In this document: positions 1-10,442 of the stretch, piece after piece | Position numbering within the stretch: the stretch's first letter is position 1 | How the letters are laid out: every line of letters starts with the position of its first letter | Origin: Bemisia tabaci | Lineage: Eukaryota; Arthropoda; Insecta; Hemiptera; Aleyrodidae | NCBI RefSeq assembly: GCF_918797505.1 | Contig: NC_092795.1 | Coordinates: 7,845,434-7,909,433 of the forward strand | DNA: 64,000 nucleotides | Reading direction: 5' to 3' | The notes under the pieces: generated by a model | Told to the model about the DNA's origin: nothing | Databases searched by the model: none | What the model saw: the letters and a program-made list of their open reading frames with translations, nothing else | Translations under genes and position numbers: made by a program

Positions 1-157
1 AAACACGTATGTCTCGAAATAGCAGAGACTGCACTTATTCCACGTGTCCCTCAAACCCCTCACTTTTTGGAAGCGAGACCTTAGTGGCTTGCATAGTTCC
101 ACCCATGTGCTCGTCAGCACCGAGCCAACTATAATCTGCCATGCTAAAGACCTCCAT

Positions 158-297
158 ACACACGGCGTTTAATCGCTGCGAGTGAAAGACGAAAGCCAAT
201 GCAGAGCCTTGATTTCGATTTATCGACGTCAATGGATCGAAATCAAGGCTCTCCATTGGCTTCCATCTTACATCCGCGGCGATTAATCGCCGTGTAT
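158..297. repeat. palindromic repeat, ~140 bp
   Basis: The two halves are inverted copies: ACACGGCGTTTAATCGC on the left reads back as GCGATTAATCGCCGTGT on the right, and the inner arms share GAAATCAAGGCT and GCCAATG. The centre is a short spacer around 225. The structure is a hairpin-type MITE, and no protein is encoded. It abuts the family A MITE that starts at about 301. Confidence 0.7.
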
Positions 298-300
298 CTA

Positions 301-548
301 GGCCGTAAGGAAGAACGTCGTATGAATAATGGAGAGTTGTCATATTTCCTTCTATGAAATGTTTATTTTTGGGGGAGGTCATGAATATTTTTCCTTGAAA
401 TTTTCAGGAATTTTAGGTGAAAGTGTAAGGAAAATTATCTGAAAAATTGGAAGAAAAATATTCATAAGTTTACCTGAAAAATCATGTTTTATCACAGTAA
501 GTTTGGCAACGCTGAATGTTCATACGGCGTTTTTCCTTAGGACGGCAG
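301..548 (+). mobile_element. family A palindromic MITE, copy 1
   Basis: The left end reads AAGGAAGAACGTCGTATGAA and the right end TTCATACGGCGTTTTTCCTT, so the ends are inverted repeats. The inner sequence is also a loose palindrome (TTTTTCCTTGAAATTTTC against GAAAAATTGGAAGAAAAATA). The same unit recurs through the first 36 kb of the window, which identifies it as a dispersed non-coding element. It has no open reading frame of note. Confidence 0.8.
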
Positions 549-570
549 TAATCTCGTCAATCTAAGTGGC

Positions 571-1195
571 ATACTGCCGTGCGGCCGAAAGGACGCCGTA
601 TGAACATTCGAGAGTTGCCAAATTGCCCCGTATAAAACTTGTAATTTTGAGAGCGATTGTGCGTATTTTTCCATGAAATGATACACGGGGAAAAAATGCT
701 GATTCAACAATTCAATTGCTAAAAACAGTGAGTGCAATGTTTCAACGCAGATTTTACAACAAAAAATTGCTACTTTAACCACATTGTAAACTAATTTAAC
801 CACGGGGGTGGTTAAAGTAGCATTTTTTTGTTGTAAAATATGCGTTGAAACATTGCTTTCACTGTTTTTAGTGAGTGTTTTTGTGTTTTTGTGACTGTTT
901 GTTTTTCCGTGTACTATATGTATTGGGAGAAAAGATAAAACCATCGTTTAAATGATCAGTTTATATTTGCAATGTAAAGATGCACAATCTTAGCGACATT
1001 GGAATGCTCTTGGCTCCTTTTTGCAAAAAACAATACATTTTCCCCTAAAATTTACATATATTTTAGATTAAATCGCGAACAAAATTGTGCAAAAAAAATT
1101 GAAGAAAAAAATTCACGATCTTCCCAGTAAATTAGGTTTTTATTGAAGGAAATGTGGAAACGTCTGAAGGTTCATACGGCGTTCTTCCTTAGCAG
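571..1195 (+). mobile_element. family A MITE, copy 2, split by a nested palindrome
   Basis: The left end (ACGCCGTATGAACATTCGAG, from about 593) and the right end (TTCATACGGCGTTCTTCCTT, ending near 1195) both match family A. About 350 bp of foreign sequence separates the halves, including the palindrome at 671-922. Its position shows that the family A copy was there first and the other element inserted into it. Confidence 0.6.
671..922. mobile_element. nested palindromic MITE, ~250 bp
   Basis: The left arm starts TACACGGGGAAAAA and the right arm ends TTTTTCCGTGTA. Longer inner arms carry GCAATGTTTCAACGCA and its complement and meet at a centre around 795 (TTTAACCACGGGGGTGG). The two halves can fold into one long hairpin. 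It is inserted in a family A copy. Confidence 0.7.
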
Positions 1196-1269
1196 GGCCG
1201 CATGCATGTGCAATCCGTAGATGCGATATCCGACGCAGACGGAGAGTTGGCTCGTGCAGTGACACGGAT

Positions 1270-1433
1270 CAGTGGCGTGGCGTGAATGATCGATTATCGA
1301 TACTTCTCAATTTGAAGCTATGGTAAAGAATCGATTATTAAGGCGTTCGCATGGAACTCTCTGTTTATCGATCCTTTTTCATGGGTTTAAATAGCAGATG
1401 AATCGATAAATCGCAAAGCACGCCGCGCCGCTG
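1270..1433 (+). mobile_element. family B short TIR element, copy 1
   Basis: The ends are CAGTGGCGTGGCGTG and CACGCCGCGCCGCTG. The core contains ATCGATT/AATCGAT palindromes and TTTGAAGCTATGG, all shared with the other family B copies. It is flanked by a 16-bp direct repeat (1254-1269 and 1434-1449, one mismatch, GTRCAGTGACACGGAT). That is longer than the 8-bp or shorter duplications seen at other copies. Confidence 0.7.
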
Positions 1434-1786
1434 GTACAGTGACACGGATGGACGAGGACCCGACGCGGGCGATTAGTCCATCAGGTTTCCGGCCGCGACT
1501 GGCGGGAGGGGGCGGGGGTACAGACGCGTCGCCAATTACCAATCAGCATAAATAAACAATGAATCTGGGCCAATGGACGGCCGCGGCGAGTCGCTACCGG
1601 ATTCGATTGAGCCGAGCGACATCAAAGCGCTTCGCTCTAGATTGCATAATGTCCCACAGCCGGATGGCAACATCTCCCGCTAATCCGCCATCCTAAATCC
1701 CTGAATTGCCGTCCTAAGGAAAAACGCATAAATGACGTTCCGATGCCGCCAAGTTTCTCATCATCATAACACTCTACCGACGAATT

Positions 1787-3734
1787 ATAATGGAGATGTT
1801 GCATGTGTGAGGAATTTGCGATTTGACTGTTGATTCTTACGTACAAGTTCGCGAGAAACACGATGGTGCCACTGGTTTTCCCTGAAATTAACTCCTAAGC
1901 TCAAAAAAAGCTCTCAAGTTGAGGCCAAAATGGAAGGGATATCTCACGCTATCCTGAGAGTCCACCTCTAAATCAGGACAAACTCTCCATGCAAAGATAG
2001 GAGCAAATGCATTGACAGGGTTGCTGTGATTTCAGTTTTAGAGTCCCCAAATACGGTGGCAGCCCTGTCAATCAGGCTAGGATTGGCCATAAGGTCAATC
2101 TGCCATTGGCAGATACGCCCCCTTGGCACGCCGAAAACGCGCCTCTCTGACAGATAGCAAAATCAGAAGAGAGAAAAAATTACGACCGAGAATAAATGCG
2201 AAAAACTTCTTAAATGAAGGAAGAAGAGAGAGTTAGGAGTAAAGAATGGCATAGAGAAAAAAAAGGAGGTGTTTGCATTTCGGGCATCTTGGAAGTTTTT
2301 GATGACTTGATGACGTAGGTGGGTACAGCTGGGTACAGCGACGTCCCCTTCACGCTGTACCCACCTACGTCATCAAGTCATCAAAAAATTCAAAGATGCC
2401 CGAAATGTAAACACCTCCTTTTTTTTCTCTATGAAAGAATGGTGCTTTTTCGCATGATACTGGTGAACAGAGGTCCAAGAACTACTTTCTGAAGCGTAAA
2501 CACTTATCTGTGAAATTTTCACCTTTTTGTTGGCATACAGGCGCTTTATCGTCCTCCTCCTTCATTCGCTACGTGTGACTCCCTTCGGAGCGATAGTCGG
2601 CTCGATTTTTACACATACGCACACTTTATAGACTCTCGAGAGACCTTTAAACATATTTCTTCCTTTTCAAAATGACTGTCGATTTGGACATACCATAGCA
2701 TATCTCGGGCAAACTTTACCTTAATTTATCTCAAAATTCAAAAATAAAAGAAGTCCAAAGTGTAAACGCGATACAACTTTTAGCGCAAGATGGATGTCCA
2801 CATTGCATATGAAAAATGTAAAACGCGACGGTGTGAGTCGTGAACTCGCAATGCTCTGCTCTATGCTACTAGTTTGAAGCACCTTTACGAATAAGACAAA
2901 CGCAAACAAAAACAGTATGGAAATAGAGGGAGGGAAAGGATGTGCGTTTACGACGGCGCAGAGATACAACTATTCGTACTTGACGGACGTCTGTGCTGCG
3001 TCTGAAAAATTGAAGGCGCGATGAGCTCTCTATGCTCTGCTATATGCTGTCAATGAGTTGTCGCTCAGATTCGGCAGAAAAGTTAAAAAATAGGCCCGAA
3101 TACGTCTTTCCTGTCTTCGGCTGTGTTGCTACTCGTTATTTCTTCTTTTTTCAGGTTCTTGTCTAATTATTTTTAAGGATGGATTTGCAGTCCCACGTCT
3201 TAAGCTCGCAGCAAGCTCGGTTCTTTTGGAAATAATGGTGCTTGCGTGCCTTGGATGCGTCTAGTGACTTTAATTCTTCATGTTTTCTCTGATTTCAGAA
3301 GTCTGTCTGCTACTTCAATTCAATTTTTGCAATTTTTACTCTGTACGATTAACAAACTTTAAACCTGAAAATAGCGTAGAACATGTGCTGCTTTGCCAAA
3401 ATTTGCTGAACCCCTCTCCACGTAGGGGTTGCCTTTAACATTACGCCCCTTCAACCAGCCAAGGGTCTACGCCCTCAGATGCGAGTCAGTCCGACCCTGT
3501 TGTCAATGTATTTGCTCCCTATCTTTGCATGGAGAGTTTGTCTTGATGTAAAAGAGGACTCTCAGGACAGCGCGGGATATCCCCTCCATTTTGGCCTCAA
3601 CTTGAGAGCTTTTTTTGAGCTTGGGAGTTGATTTCAGAGAAAACCAGTGGCACCATCGTGTTTCTTCCGAATCTTTACATAAGAATCAATAGTCAAATTG
3701 CAAATTCCTCACACATGTAACATCTCCATTGAGG
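1787..3734. mobile_element. family C foldback element, ~1.95 kb with ~290 bp terminal inverted repeats
   Basis: The left arm (1787-2080) begins ATAATGGAGATGTTGCATGT. The right arm (about 3490-3734) ends with the complement, ACATGTAACATCTCCATT. Both arms contain AGCTCTCAAGTTGAGGCC and ACCAGTGGCACCATCGTG or complements. The interior of about 1.4 kb codes for nothing I recognise and carries a second palindrome (2245-2442). A solo version with almost no interior lies at 28413-28923. Confidence 0.7.
2245..2442. repeat. palindrome inside family C element
   Basis: The arms read AGAAAAAAAAGGAGGTGTTT and AAACACCTCCTTTTTTTTCT. Next come GATGACTTGATGACGTAGGT and its complement, around a centre near 2340 (GACGTCCCC). 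The arm identity is high, so this is probably a more recent insertion than the surrounding family C arms. Confidence 0.75.
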
Positions 3735-4734
3735 AGTTCTTTGGAACAATAACGTATAAGACTTGCAATGCTGCTCACATTGTGCAACTTGGCGCATCGA
3801 TTCTAGTTGGACAGTTTGAAAGCCCTGCTAGGATTTTTTTCTGAAAAAAAAATCTTAAAATTTTGATTTATTTTTCTGTGAAAATAATTACATGTATATG
3901 TAACTTGGTTCGCGGCAAATTGTATACAAAGTCGCACGATCTTAGCAGCATTGCAAGTCTTATGCGTTCCGAAGAACTCCTCCATTAAGAGTGATCTAAA
4001 ATTTCCGCACCGCCGCTATAAACTTTAGGGTTTTAGCCCCTCCTCAGGAAAGTTACCCTAACATTTTAGGGGCAGTTCCAAAATACGTTTCCTGACCCAA
4101 GAGCACTCACAAAATCGCAAGTCTCTCTGACTAAATTTGTACAAAAGTCACGCGGGATGTGCCTGGCGATAGTTGTACGAGACTTTTGGATCACCCTGTA
4201 AATAGCATTGACTGCTTAAATAATTCAAATAAATTAGATAAATTCGTAAATATTTTCGAGGAAAAATTCCTTGAAGGAGGAGGAAACAAGTTAAAATATG
4301 TACGAGTCAGGAAACTACTCTGAGTTTTTAATACGTAAAATACCATCTTGCCTTCTCAAAAGTGTTTTATCACTCGTATTCTTTTGATCAAAAATTTACG
4401 TATATTTGTAATTTTACACTTAGTATTATTGCATTTTCCTTCGCGTTTCGCATCAACAGAAATTATTCACGTAATATGACAGAATGTTGATGCTAACTTT
4501 TTTCAAGACTTTTTTTCAGAAAACACACATCAAAAACGGGTTCTTAATCCGTACATCGATACAATTCTTTTAAAAATTCAAATTCAATCCGAAATGCTAC
4601 CATGTAGCTTCTTGAATTATTTTCTTTGAATTTTTCCGAGAATTTTATTCGCAATTTATAATTCAGGGTATCCGAAAATTTTCAAGGGACAATACTCATT
4701 AATATCGCAACTACGTCGGGGGACACCACAAGTT
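3735..4734. other. intergenic sequence, no gene seen
   Basis: I see no supported gene. Near 4186-4202 the sequence TTTTGGATCACCCTGTA resembles a transposon terminus, but I could not find its partner. The rest is AT-rich unique-looking sequence. Confidence 0.5.
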
Positions 4735-4930
4735 AAATGTGATAAAAAATAAAATTTTCTGGTATTCACTTGCGGTGCTTTTTTTACTTATACGAGACGC
4801 GTTTCGGAACTTAAAGTTCCATCCTCCGTGTTCGTTGCCGACAGAGGATGGAACTTTAAGTTCCAAAACGTGTCTCGTATATGTAAAACTATCACCGCAA
4901 ATGAGTACCGGATGATTATATTTTTTATCC
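4735..4930. mobile_element. palindromic MITE, ~195 bp
   Basis: The left arm GTGATAAAAAATAAAATTTT pairs with the right-arm complement GGATAAAAAATATAATCATC. The inner arms share TATACGAGAC and GGAACTTAAAGTTCCATCCT around a centre near 4833 (GTTCGTTGCCGAC). It is a hairpin-type element without coding capacity. Confidence 0.75.
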
Positions 4931-4973
4931 CTTATAAATATGTTCAATGATGAGGATTTTTACTGAAAAGGAA

Positions 4974-5254
4974 GTATCACGATCTCAACTATACTTCCAG
5001 CTGATTTTGGCGCTAGCCATAAGAGTAGTTGCACTATAATTATATAATATATCGCACTTACAGCTAGAAATGTATGAAGGCACCAGCCAGCGGTATAGTC
5101 AATCCAACCACACTTATGCTGACAGTGAGGTACCAGCTAGAGACATGGTTTATCCAACCACACTTTCAGCTGACTTAACCATACCTTTGGCGAGTACAAC
5201 TACTCTGATATCTGACGCCAAAATCAGCTAAGAGTATAATTAGGATTGTGATAC
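4974..5254. mobile_element. palindromic MITE, ~280 bp
   Basis: The ends are GTATCACGATC and GATTGTGATAC. The subterminal arms share AGCTGATTTTGGCG and AGAGTAGTTG in inverted orientation. The centre holds a repeated ATCCAACCACACTT (about 5102 and 5153). Confidence 0.7.
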
Positions 5255-5257
5255 ATT

Positions 5258-5330
5258 TTTCCGTGTTATCAGAGAAAATGTGGCAACATTCATTCAATTC
5301 ATATGGCGCTTGAGCGTAGCACGGTAGTAA
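5258..5330 (+). mobile_element. family A MITE, right-end fragment
   Basis: The stretch with GTGGCAACATTC, TTCATATGGCGC and GTAGCACGGTAG matches the right terminus of family A in order, with several substitutions. The left half is missing; the palindrome at 4974-5254 lies directly upstream. Confidence 0.5.
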
Positions 5331-5727
5331 ACGAGAGTCATTGAAAGTAATACCAGCGCAGGTAAACGTGACAACTTTGCGCTGATCCATGGATGCGATT
5401 TGCGACCGGCCACTGGGATGCACAAATGACGCTCAACTGCATTACACCTGATAACGACCTAAATCACCGCGGCTGAACCGGCTCAATGACTCTAAAGCCC
5501 AGCCCTTCGACTCTCGTTGCATGGAACGGCCGGAAACGGGTCAGTAGCGCGTGTCAATTGTGAGAAAACCAGGAGATGTTGGCCGATTAGGATTTTGCGA
5601 TCGTTTCGGGCGTCATTTGATGACGTCAGTAGTTACGACATGATATAATTTGCGATTTTTGGAGGGAGAATTGAAGAAATAAAATAGAGGGGAAAAAACT
5701 TTGTTCAGCACATGTATGCTGCCGTGG
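5331..5727. other. intergenic sequence, no gene seen
   Basis: Mixed-composition sequence. I see no reading frame with recognisable similarity and no clear repeat. Confidence 0.4.
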
Positions 5728-5971
5728 TAAGGAAAAACGCCGTATGAACATTCCAGAGTTGCCAAATTTTCTCCAATGCAGTGTTTATTCTTGAGGAGAG
5801 TTATGAATATTTTCTCTTGAAATTTTCAGATAGTTTATATTTAATTACGAAGAAAATTCCCCGAAAAATTGAACGGGAAATATTCACTGGTTTCACTGAA
5901 GATTCGTATTTAACCAAAGGAAATTTTGCAACTGGCAAAGATTCATGTGGCGTTTTTCCTCAGTACAGTAA
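5728..5971 (+). mobile_element. family A MITE, copy 3
   Basis: It starts with AAGGAAAAACGCCGTATGAA and ends with TTCATGTGGCGTTTTTCCTC. Internally it has TTGCCAAATTT and AGTTATGAATATTTT as in the other copies. It is full length and moderately diverged. Confidence 0.75.
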
Positions 5972-6761
5972 TATGAGGCCGGCGCACCGCCAGCTGTGTT
6001 ATACGGGGCAGAATTTTGTTGGTCTTTCCCCCGTGCTTAAATATGCTTAGTACGAGTCACAACTGCACTTAAGTCTGGCTCAGCAGTTCTGATTGGCCGG
6101 TGGGCGATGGTGCGGTTTTGAGCCATCGATGCATGTTGCACTCTATGTGAAAGGACCTACAAAGTTCGGCCCCAGAAAAATTTTGGACCATAACAAGCGT
6201 TAAGGCAATAGTCGTTATAAACAGAGTTCTTACAAAATTCTTTGAGCTAATTATATGGATGATTGGAGGATTTATGCTACAGGGAAACAGATTGAGCTGC
6301 CCTAGGGTGGACGAAAACTTTGCCAGCAAAAAATGTAATTTAAAAAAGTAGGGAAATAGATCGCAACGAAAAAATCACGTGGTAAGTTTTTTTTTAAAAA
6401 ATAAAAATAGTATTACATAAAAATACGATTCGATCTTCCATCACGTAAAACTTTCAAACCTGTTAAATCACTGTTTCAAATTGATTTTTACAAGTTATTT
6501 TACTAGCTGTGCTACCAAGATACTCAATGTTACATTTTTGGGGGTGTTTATGACCTTTGTTGCGTTCATTTTTCTGAAGTTATCGCTATCGGTGCAATAA
6601 TTAAGTAATTAACTGAGAATGTGACTAGTCCAGCTCGGGGATCGCGACCGACCTGTCGAAGGCGACTTTTTTTCGCGTGTGACAGCTGAGAATTGAACCC
6701 TGTTAATGACTCCTAATTCCCCTCTCAAAATTAATCTGTAACTTGTGATGAGACTGTTCAA
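5972..6761. other. intergenic sequence, no gene seen
   Basis: No supported gene, RNA or clear repeat. Short reading frames on both strands lack any recognisable domain and look random. Confidence 0.4.
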
Positions 6762-7442
6762 AATTTGATGGCGAAGGTAAAATTACCGAACCACATATAT
6801 CGATTTGCGACGTTACCAATCTCCTGTCAAATTTCACTGTCCAAAAAAGGCCTAATTACCGTATTTGCTTAACATATTGTTCGTTTTTCTTCGTTTTTTT
6901 TTTCGGTATGTAATAAAATTTTTGCGCAAAAAAATCAGGAAGTATTTCCATGAAAAAATTGTTAAGAAGTGAAAATTGTCAAACCGAAAAATTTATCACT
7001 CTAGAAGTCTGCGATTTGGTGTTTTCGCCACCGCTGTGATTTTTAAGCACCTGCGCGGCGTGCAATGCAACATGTGTATTGCTCGTTTCGGTGCGAGCAA
7101 GAAAACCCAGAGCGCCTTCAATTTTTTTCCATGCAACATGCGCATCCATAGAGCACGTATAGTTGCATCCAGGCGCCGTGTTTAATTTTGTCTCCCCTCG
7201 GGCATCCATCGAATGCAAAACTTAGGGAAACGGAGAACAGTTCGATGGTGGAGGTGAAATTACCAAACCACCCACCTCAATTTGCGACGTTACAAATCTC
7301 CTGTCGAATTTCACTATCCAAAGAGGTCCGTGATTTGGTGTTTTCGCCAGCGCTGTGGTTATTAAGTACCAGGAGCGCGCAGCACAACATGCGCATTGCA
7401 CGCAACTCGGTTTGGCCCTTCAGCGCATCCATCGGCTGAAAA
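6762..7442. repeat. diverged direct duplication (two copies)
   Basis: Copy 1 (6762-7215) and copy 2 (7240-7442) share GGTRAAATTACCRAACCAC, TTTGCGACGTTAC, ATCTCCTGTC, GATTTGGTGTTTTCGCCA and GCATCCATCG in the same order. Copy 1 is interrupted by about 150 bp (about 6852-7003) that copy 2 lacks. Short open frames over it on both strands are by-products. The nature of the element is unknown. Confidence 0.6.
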
Positions 7443-8447
7443 ACTAATGAAAACGAAGAACAAAAATTTTGAATCACAGGACATCACGAGATTTGAGATT
7501 TGTGATTAAATCGAAAGTTTGACGATTCCGAGAAATACCTTGATTTCTTCGAAAAATGCCATATTGTTTGCAGAGTTGCGTGCAGAAATTTTGCAAGATC
7601 TATTTCATGCATATCGAATGGGTTATCAGGAAAAAGTTAGTCTTGCGAGAAGAACACATAGAGGTCTCGGTTCTACTTTTCACAAAAATATGTACTTAGT
7701 ATAGGTATTCGTGTAAAAATCGTGGCTCTTGCAAATTGTAGGTACAAGATTTCGATTGAAAATGACAATGGTAAGCAATTTTTAACTAGAATAATGGTGT
7801 TGTAGATGAACAGTTACCCATTCGGAAGTAGTGCTAGTTGAAGATGTGTCATCAACATGCTATGATCACTTCTTTACAGTACGTCATAATTACGAAGCAC
7901 GCAATGGTAATATCTCTGACCATAAAACGATGTTGATGTACGGTTATTATCATGTGCCGGGACGTACCGAAGCGATGCTGCCAAATTTTCATATTTGAAT
8001 TTCGTCGATAATCTCCTCACTTGCAGTGTCAGGTGACTTTACACTCCTTTGTGTATGTATGCACATATGCACAAAGTCCTTCGAATGTGCATGCATGCAC
8101 AATCTTCTTAAGGCGGGCACTGTAATCGCCCAACAATCATTCGAAAAAAAGGAATTTGGAAAAACATTTAACGTTTAATTTTACAGTTGTCGGGTTACAG
8201 TGCAACTTAAGCCTTCTTCTATTGCAAATTGAACGGAATTGCTCGCAACGTATCCGTATTTATGCGGGGACTGGCGAGGGTTCGTCATCAAAAGGTATAA
8301 TTCAGAAATATACGTTACTCAATCAGAATTGTTACGAGTACTTCCTTTGCGTTTCTTAATTCCTGTGCGTGTGACTATCTCTCTTAATATTGACATGTAC
8401 ATAAAAAAAATCGAATGTTTCTCGATCGAGTTCCCAACACTACGCGA
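7443..8447. other. intergenic sequence, no gene seen
   Basis: No supported gene. Short forward frames of 60-80 codons at 7519, 8156 and 8239 show no recognisable domain. Purine and pyrimidine alternation near 8050-8110 (ATGTATGCACATATGCAC) is a small local repeat. Confidence 0.4.
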
Positions 8448-8700
8448 TACTGTCTTGCTAAGGGAAAACGCCGTATGAAAATTCGGGATTTGCCAAATTT
8501 CCTCTCAGAAAATAGTTATTTTTGAAAAAAGTTATGAATATTCTTCCTTGAAATTTTCGGGAACTTTAAGTGAAATTGCGAACAAAATTATCTGAAAAAT
8601 TGGAAGAAAAATATTTACAAATTTTCCCGAAAATTCGTGATTTATCAAAGGAAATTTGACAAAGCCTGAGCGTTCATACGGCGTTCTTCCTTAGCACGGG
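8448..8700 (+). mobile_element. family A MITE, copy 4
   Basis: It is bounded by GCTAAGGGAAAACGCCGTAT and ATACGGCGTTCTTCCTTAGC. It is full length, about 250 bp, with the family's internal AGTTATGAATATTCTTCC. Confidence 0.8.
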
Positions 8701-9549
8701 AGAGAAGTGTTAAACGAGGGAAGTCACACTTTGTACCGGCGATAAAATGTGAGAGCATGTACGCAGCTTGACACTTGATTAGTAAAATGAAATCAATGTC
8801 GTCTTTTCATTGAAAAAATCCCAATTATTTGTACAAGCGAATAAAATAAAATAAATAAAAAATGAGCGATTATTGAATGATTTAGCAACAGGTTGAATGA
8901 CGACGCTGACAAAAGATGCTGCGATGCAACACGTTTGAGATCAAAGGTCCCCATGGTGGATGATTGAGTGATAGACTGATTGACTGATTGGTTCACTAGG
9001 CTAGGGCACCGGGTCAAATGCTCCGCATATTAAAAGTTACACCGACCACCGATCGGACCTTTAACAGCAAATTGCACCGTGTCAACTCGTTGATTTTCCA
9101 CACCATAAAATTGATTTAGAGTAAGAACACTGTACACAGAAAGGGGCTTCGTAATTATTCTCTACCTGTGCCCTAATTACGAAGCCCCTTTCTCTAGATT
9201 ATGGATCAGGCGTTAAACCACCCCACGCACCGAAGATCGTAGAACCGAAGTTTCAGTGCTCTACATCCATCGAACTACTCGGTTTGTCAAACCAAACTTT
9301 CGAATCGTCGATCCAAATGTGCAGGTCACATGATCAAATTGTGAGCCAAACTCGTTAAAGAGACTAGTGTTCAAGAATCAAACATTCGGTTAAACGAATC
9401 GCGAAGTTCAGTTTGACAAACCTGTTACATCGATCGATACAGAACACTTAACCTTGGCTCATATTATCCAGCTAGATTGAAGCGACGCGACCTGTAAAAA
9501 ATAAATTTGGTCATACGAATCGAGAGTTTGATCTAACGAATAGAATAAT
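8701..9549. other. intergenic sequence with a small hairpin at 9137-9193
   Basis: No gene is seen. At 9137-9193 the arms AGAAAGGGGCTTCGTAATTA and TAATTACGAAGCCCCTTTCT form a perfect 20-bp stem with a short loop, which is probably a small MITE remnant. The rest is unassigned. Confidence 0.5.
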
Positions 9550-9950
9550 TCACTTTACGTAGAATACCGATGTTCGGTTCGTATAACATCGCTCTTCTGA
9601 CGCAAGAGCGTTGCTCAAAGCCCACGTGAGCCCTGATTTGCACGAAATTCCATGTTTTCTGGGGTTCATGCGGAAATCGAGATACGACGTTGCGTCAAGG
9701 GAGCGACACTGATCAAACTTCTTTTCCAGTGCGGAAGGAGATTGACCACTGATAATGACCTGGATATGATCGTCAACGGAGCAACGAGGAGCGAACAAGA
9801 TGCAATGGAGAAAATCCGTTTTACATAAGCGTCATTAAGTCGAGAGGGCCAAGGTTCCGCGGGCACACCAGCCCGAAAGAATGCCCTTGCCTTCGCTGTA
9901 GTGGTATCGTCTTGGGGATTTTGGATAGATTTTTTAACAAAAAACATCGA
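9550..9950 (-). pseudogene. possible degenerate retroelement fragment
   Basis: On the minus strand one frame reads VDDHIQVIISGQSPSALEKK followed by FRMNPRKH and KSGLTWALSNALA. The V-D-D-H core followed by ISGQSPSALEKK is reminiscent of the F/Y-x-DD box and next helix of non-LTR reverse transcriptases. The upstream part sits in another frame (FFRAGVPAEPWPS), which would need a frameshift. There are no flanking domains, so this may be coincidence. Confidence 0.22.
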
Positions 9951-10327
9951 AGTTTTCCCTCAAAATCAACATTTCCGAATTTTGCGAATATATTTAAGCG
10001 GCTCGTGAGCCGATTTTTGGACCAATATTCAATGAAACTCCCTGGAAATTTTCATTCGAATAATTTTTTTTTTTTTTTTTTTTTTTAATGAAAAGAGAGC
10101 TAATTTTCAGCCCTCGTAATTTCCCATTTTTTGGAAAATCTATTTCTTGGTCACGATTTCAATCAATGAAATAGGATTCCGGAGGAAAATCGAATCGATT
10201 CCATAAATCGATTTTATCGAAATCATCCCCAACACTAGGTTAAACTGCCGTCCCAAGGGAGGAGAGGAACAGTGAGCGCGGCGCGGCGCCGTCCTGAAAC
10301 GGACGGTGGAACGGAATCACTGGATGC
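9951..10327. other. intergenic sequence with a poly-T run
   Basis: A 23-base T run lies at 10064-10086. No gene is seen. GGCGCGGCGCCG near 10280 is a short GC-rich patch. Confidence 0.4.
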
Positions 10328-10375
10328 TGAGTAAGAACACCGTAAGAACATCCAGGCGTTGCCAAATCTCCAAAC
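10328..10375 (+). mobile_element. family A MITE, left-end fragment
   Basis: GTAAGAACACCGTAAGAACA followed by GCGTTGCCAAATCTCC matches the left end of family A. The rest of the copy is not adjacent. A right-end fragment is found at 11675-11779, on the other side of a hAT-type insertion. Confidence 0.45.
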
Positions 10376-10442
10376 GAATCAAATGATCTCGATGATCTAC
10401 GCATATCTGTATTCTGCGCTTGAATTTGTCCATAATATAATG

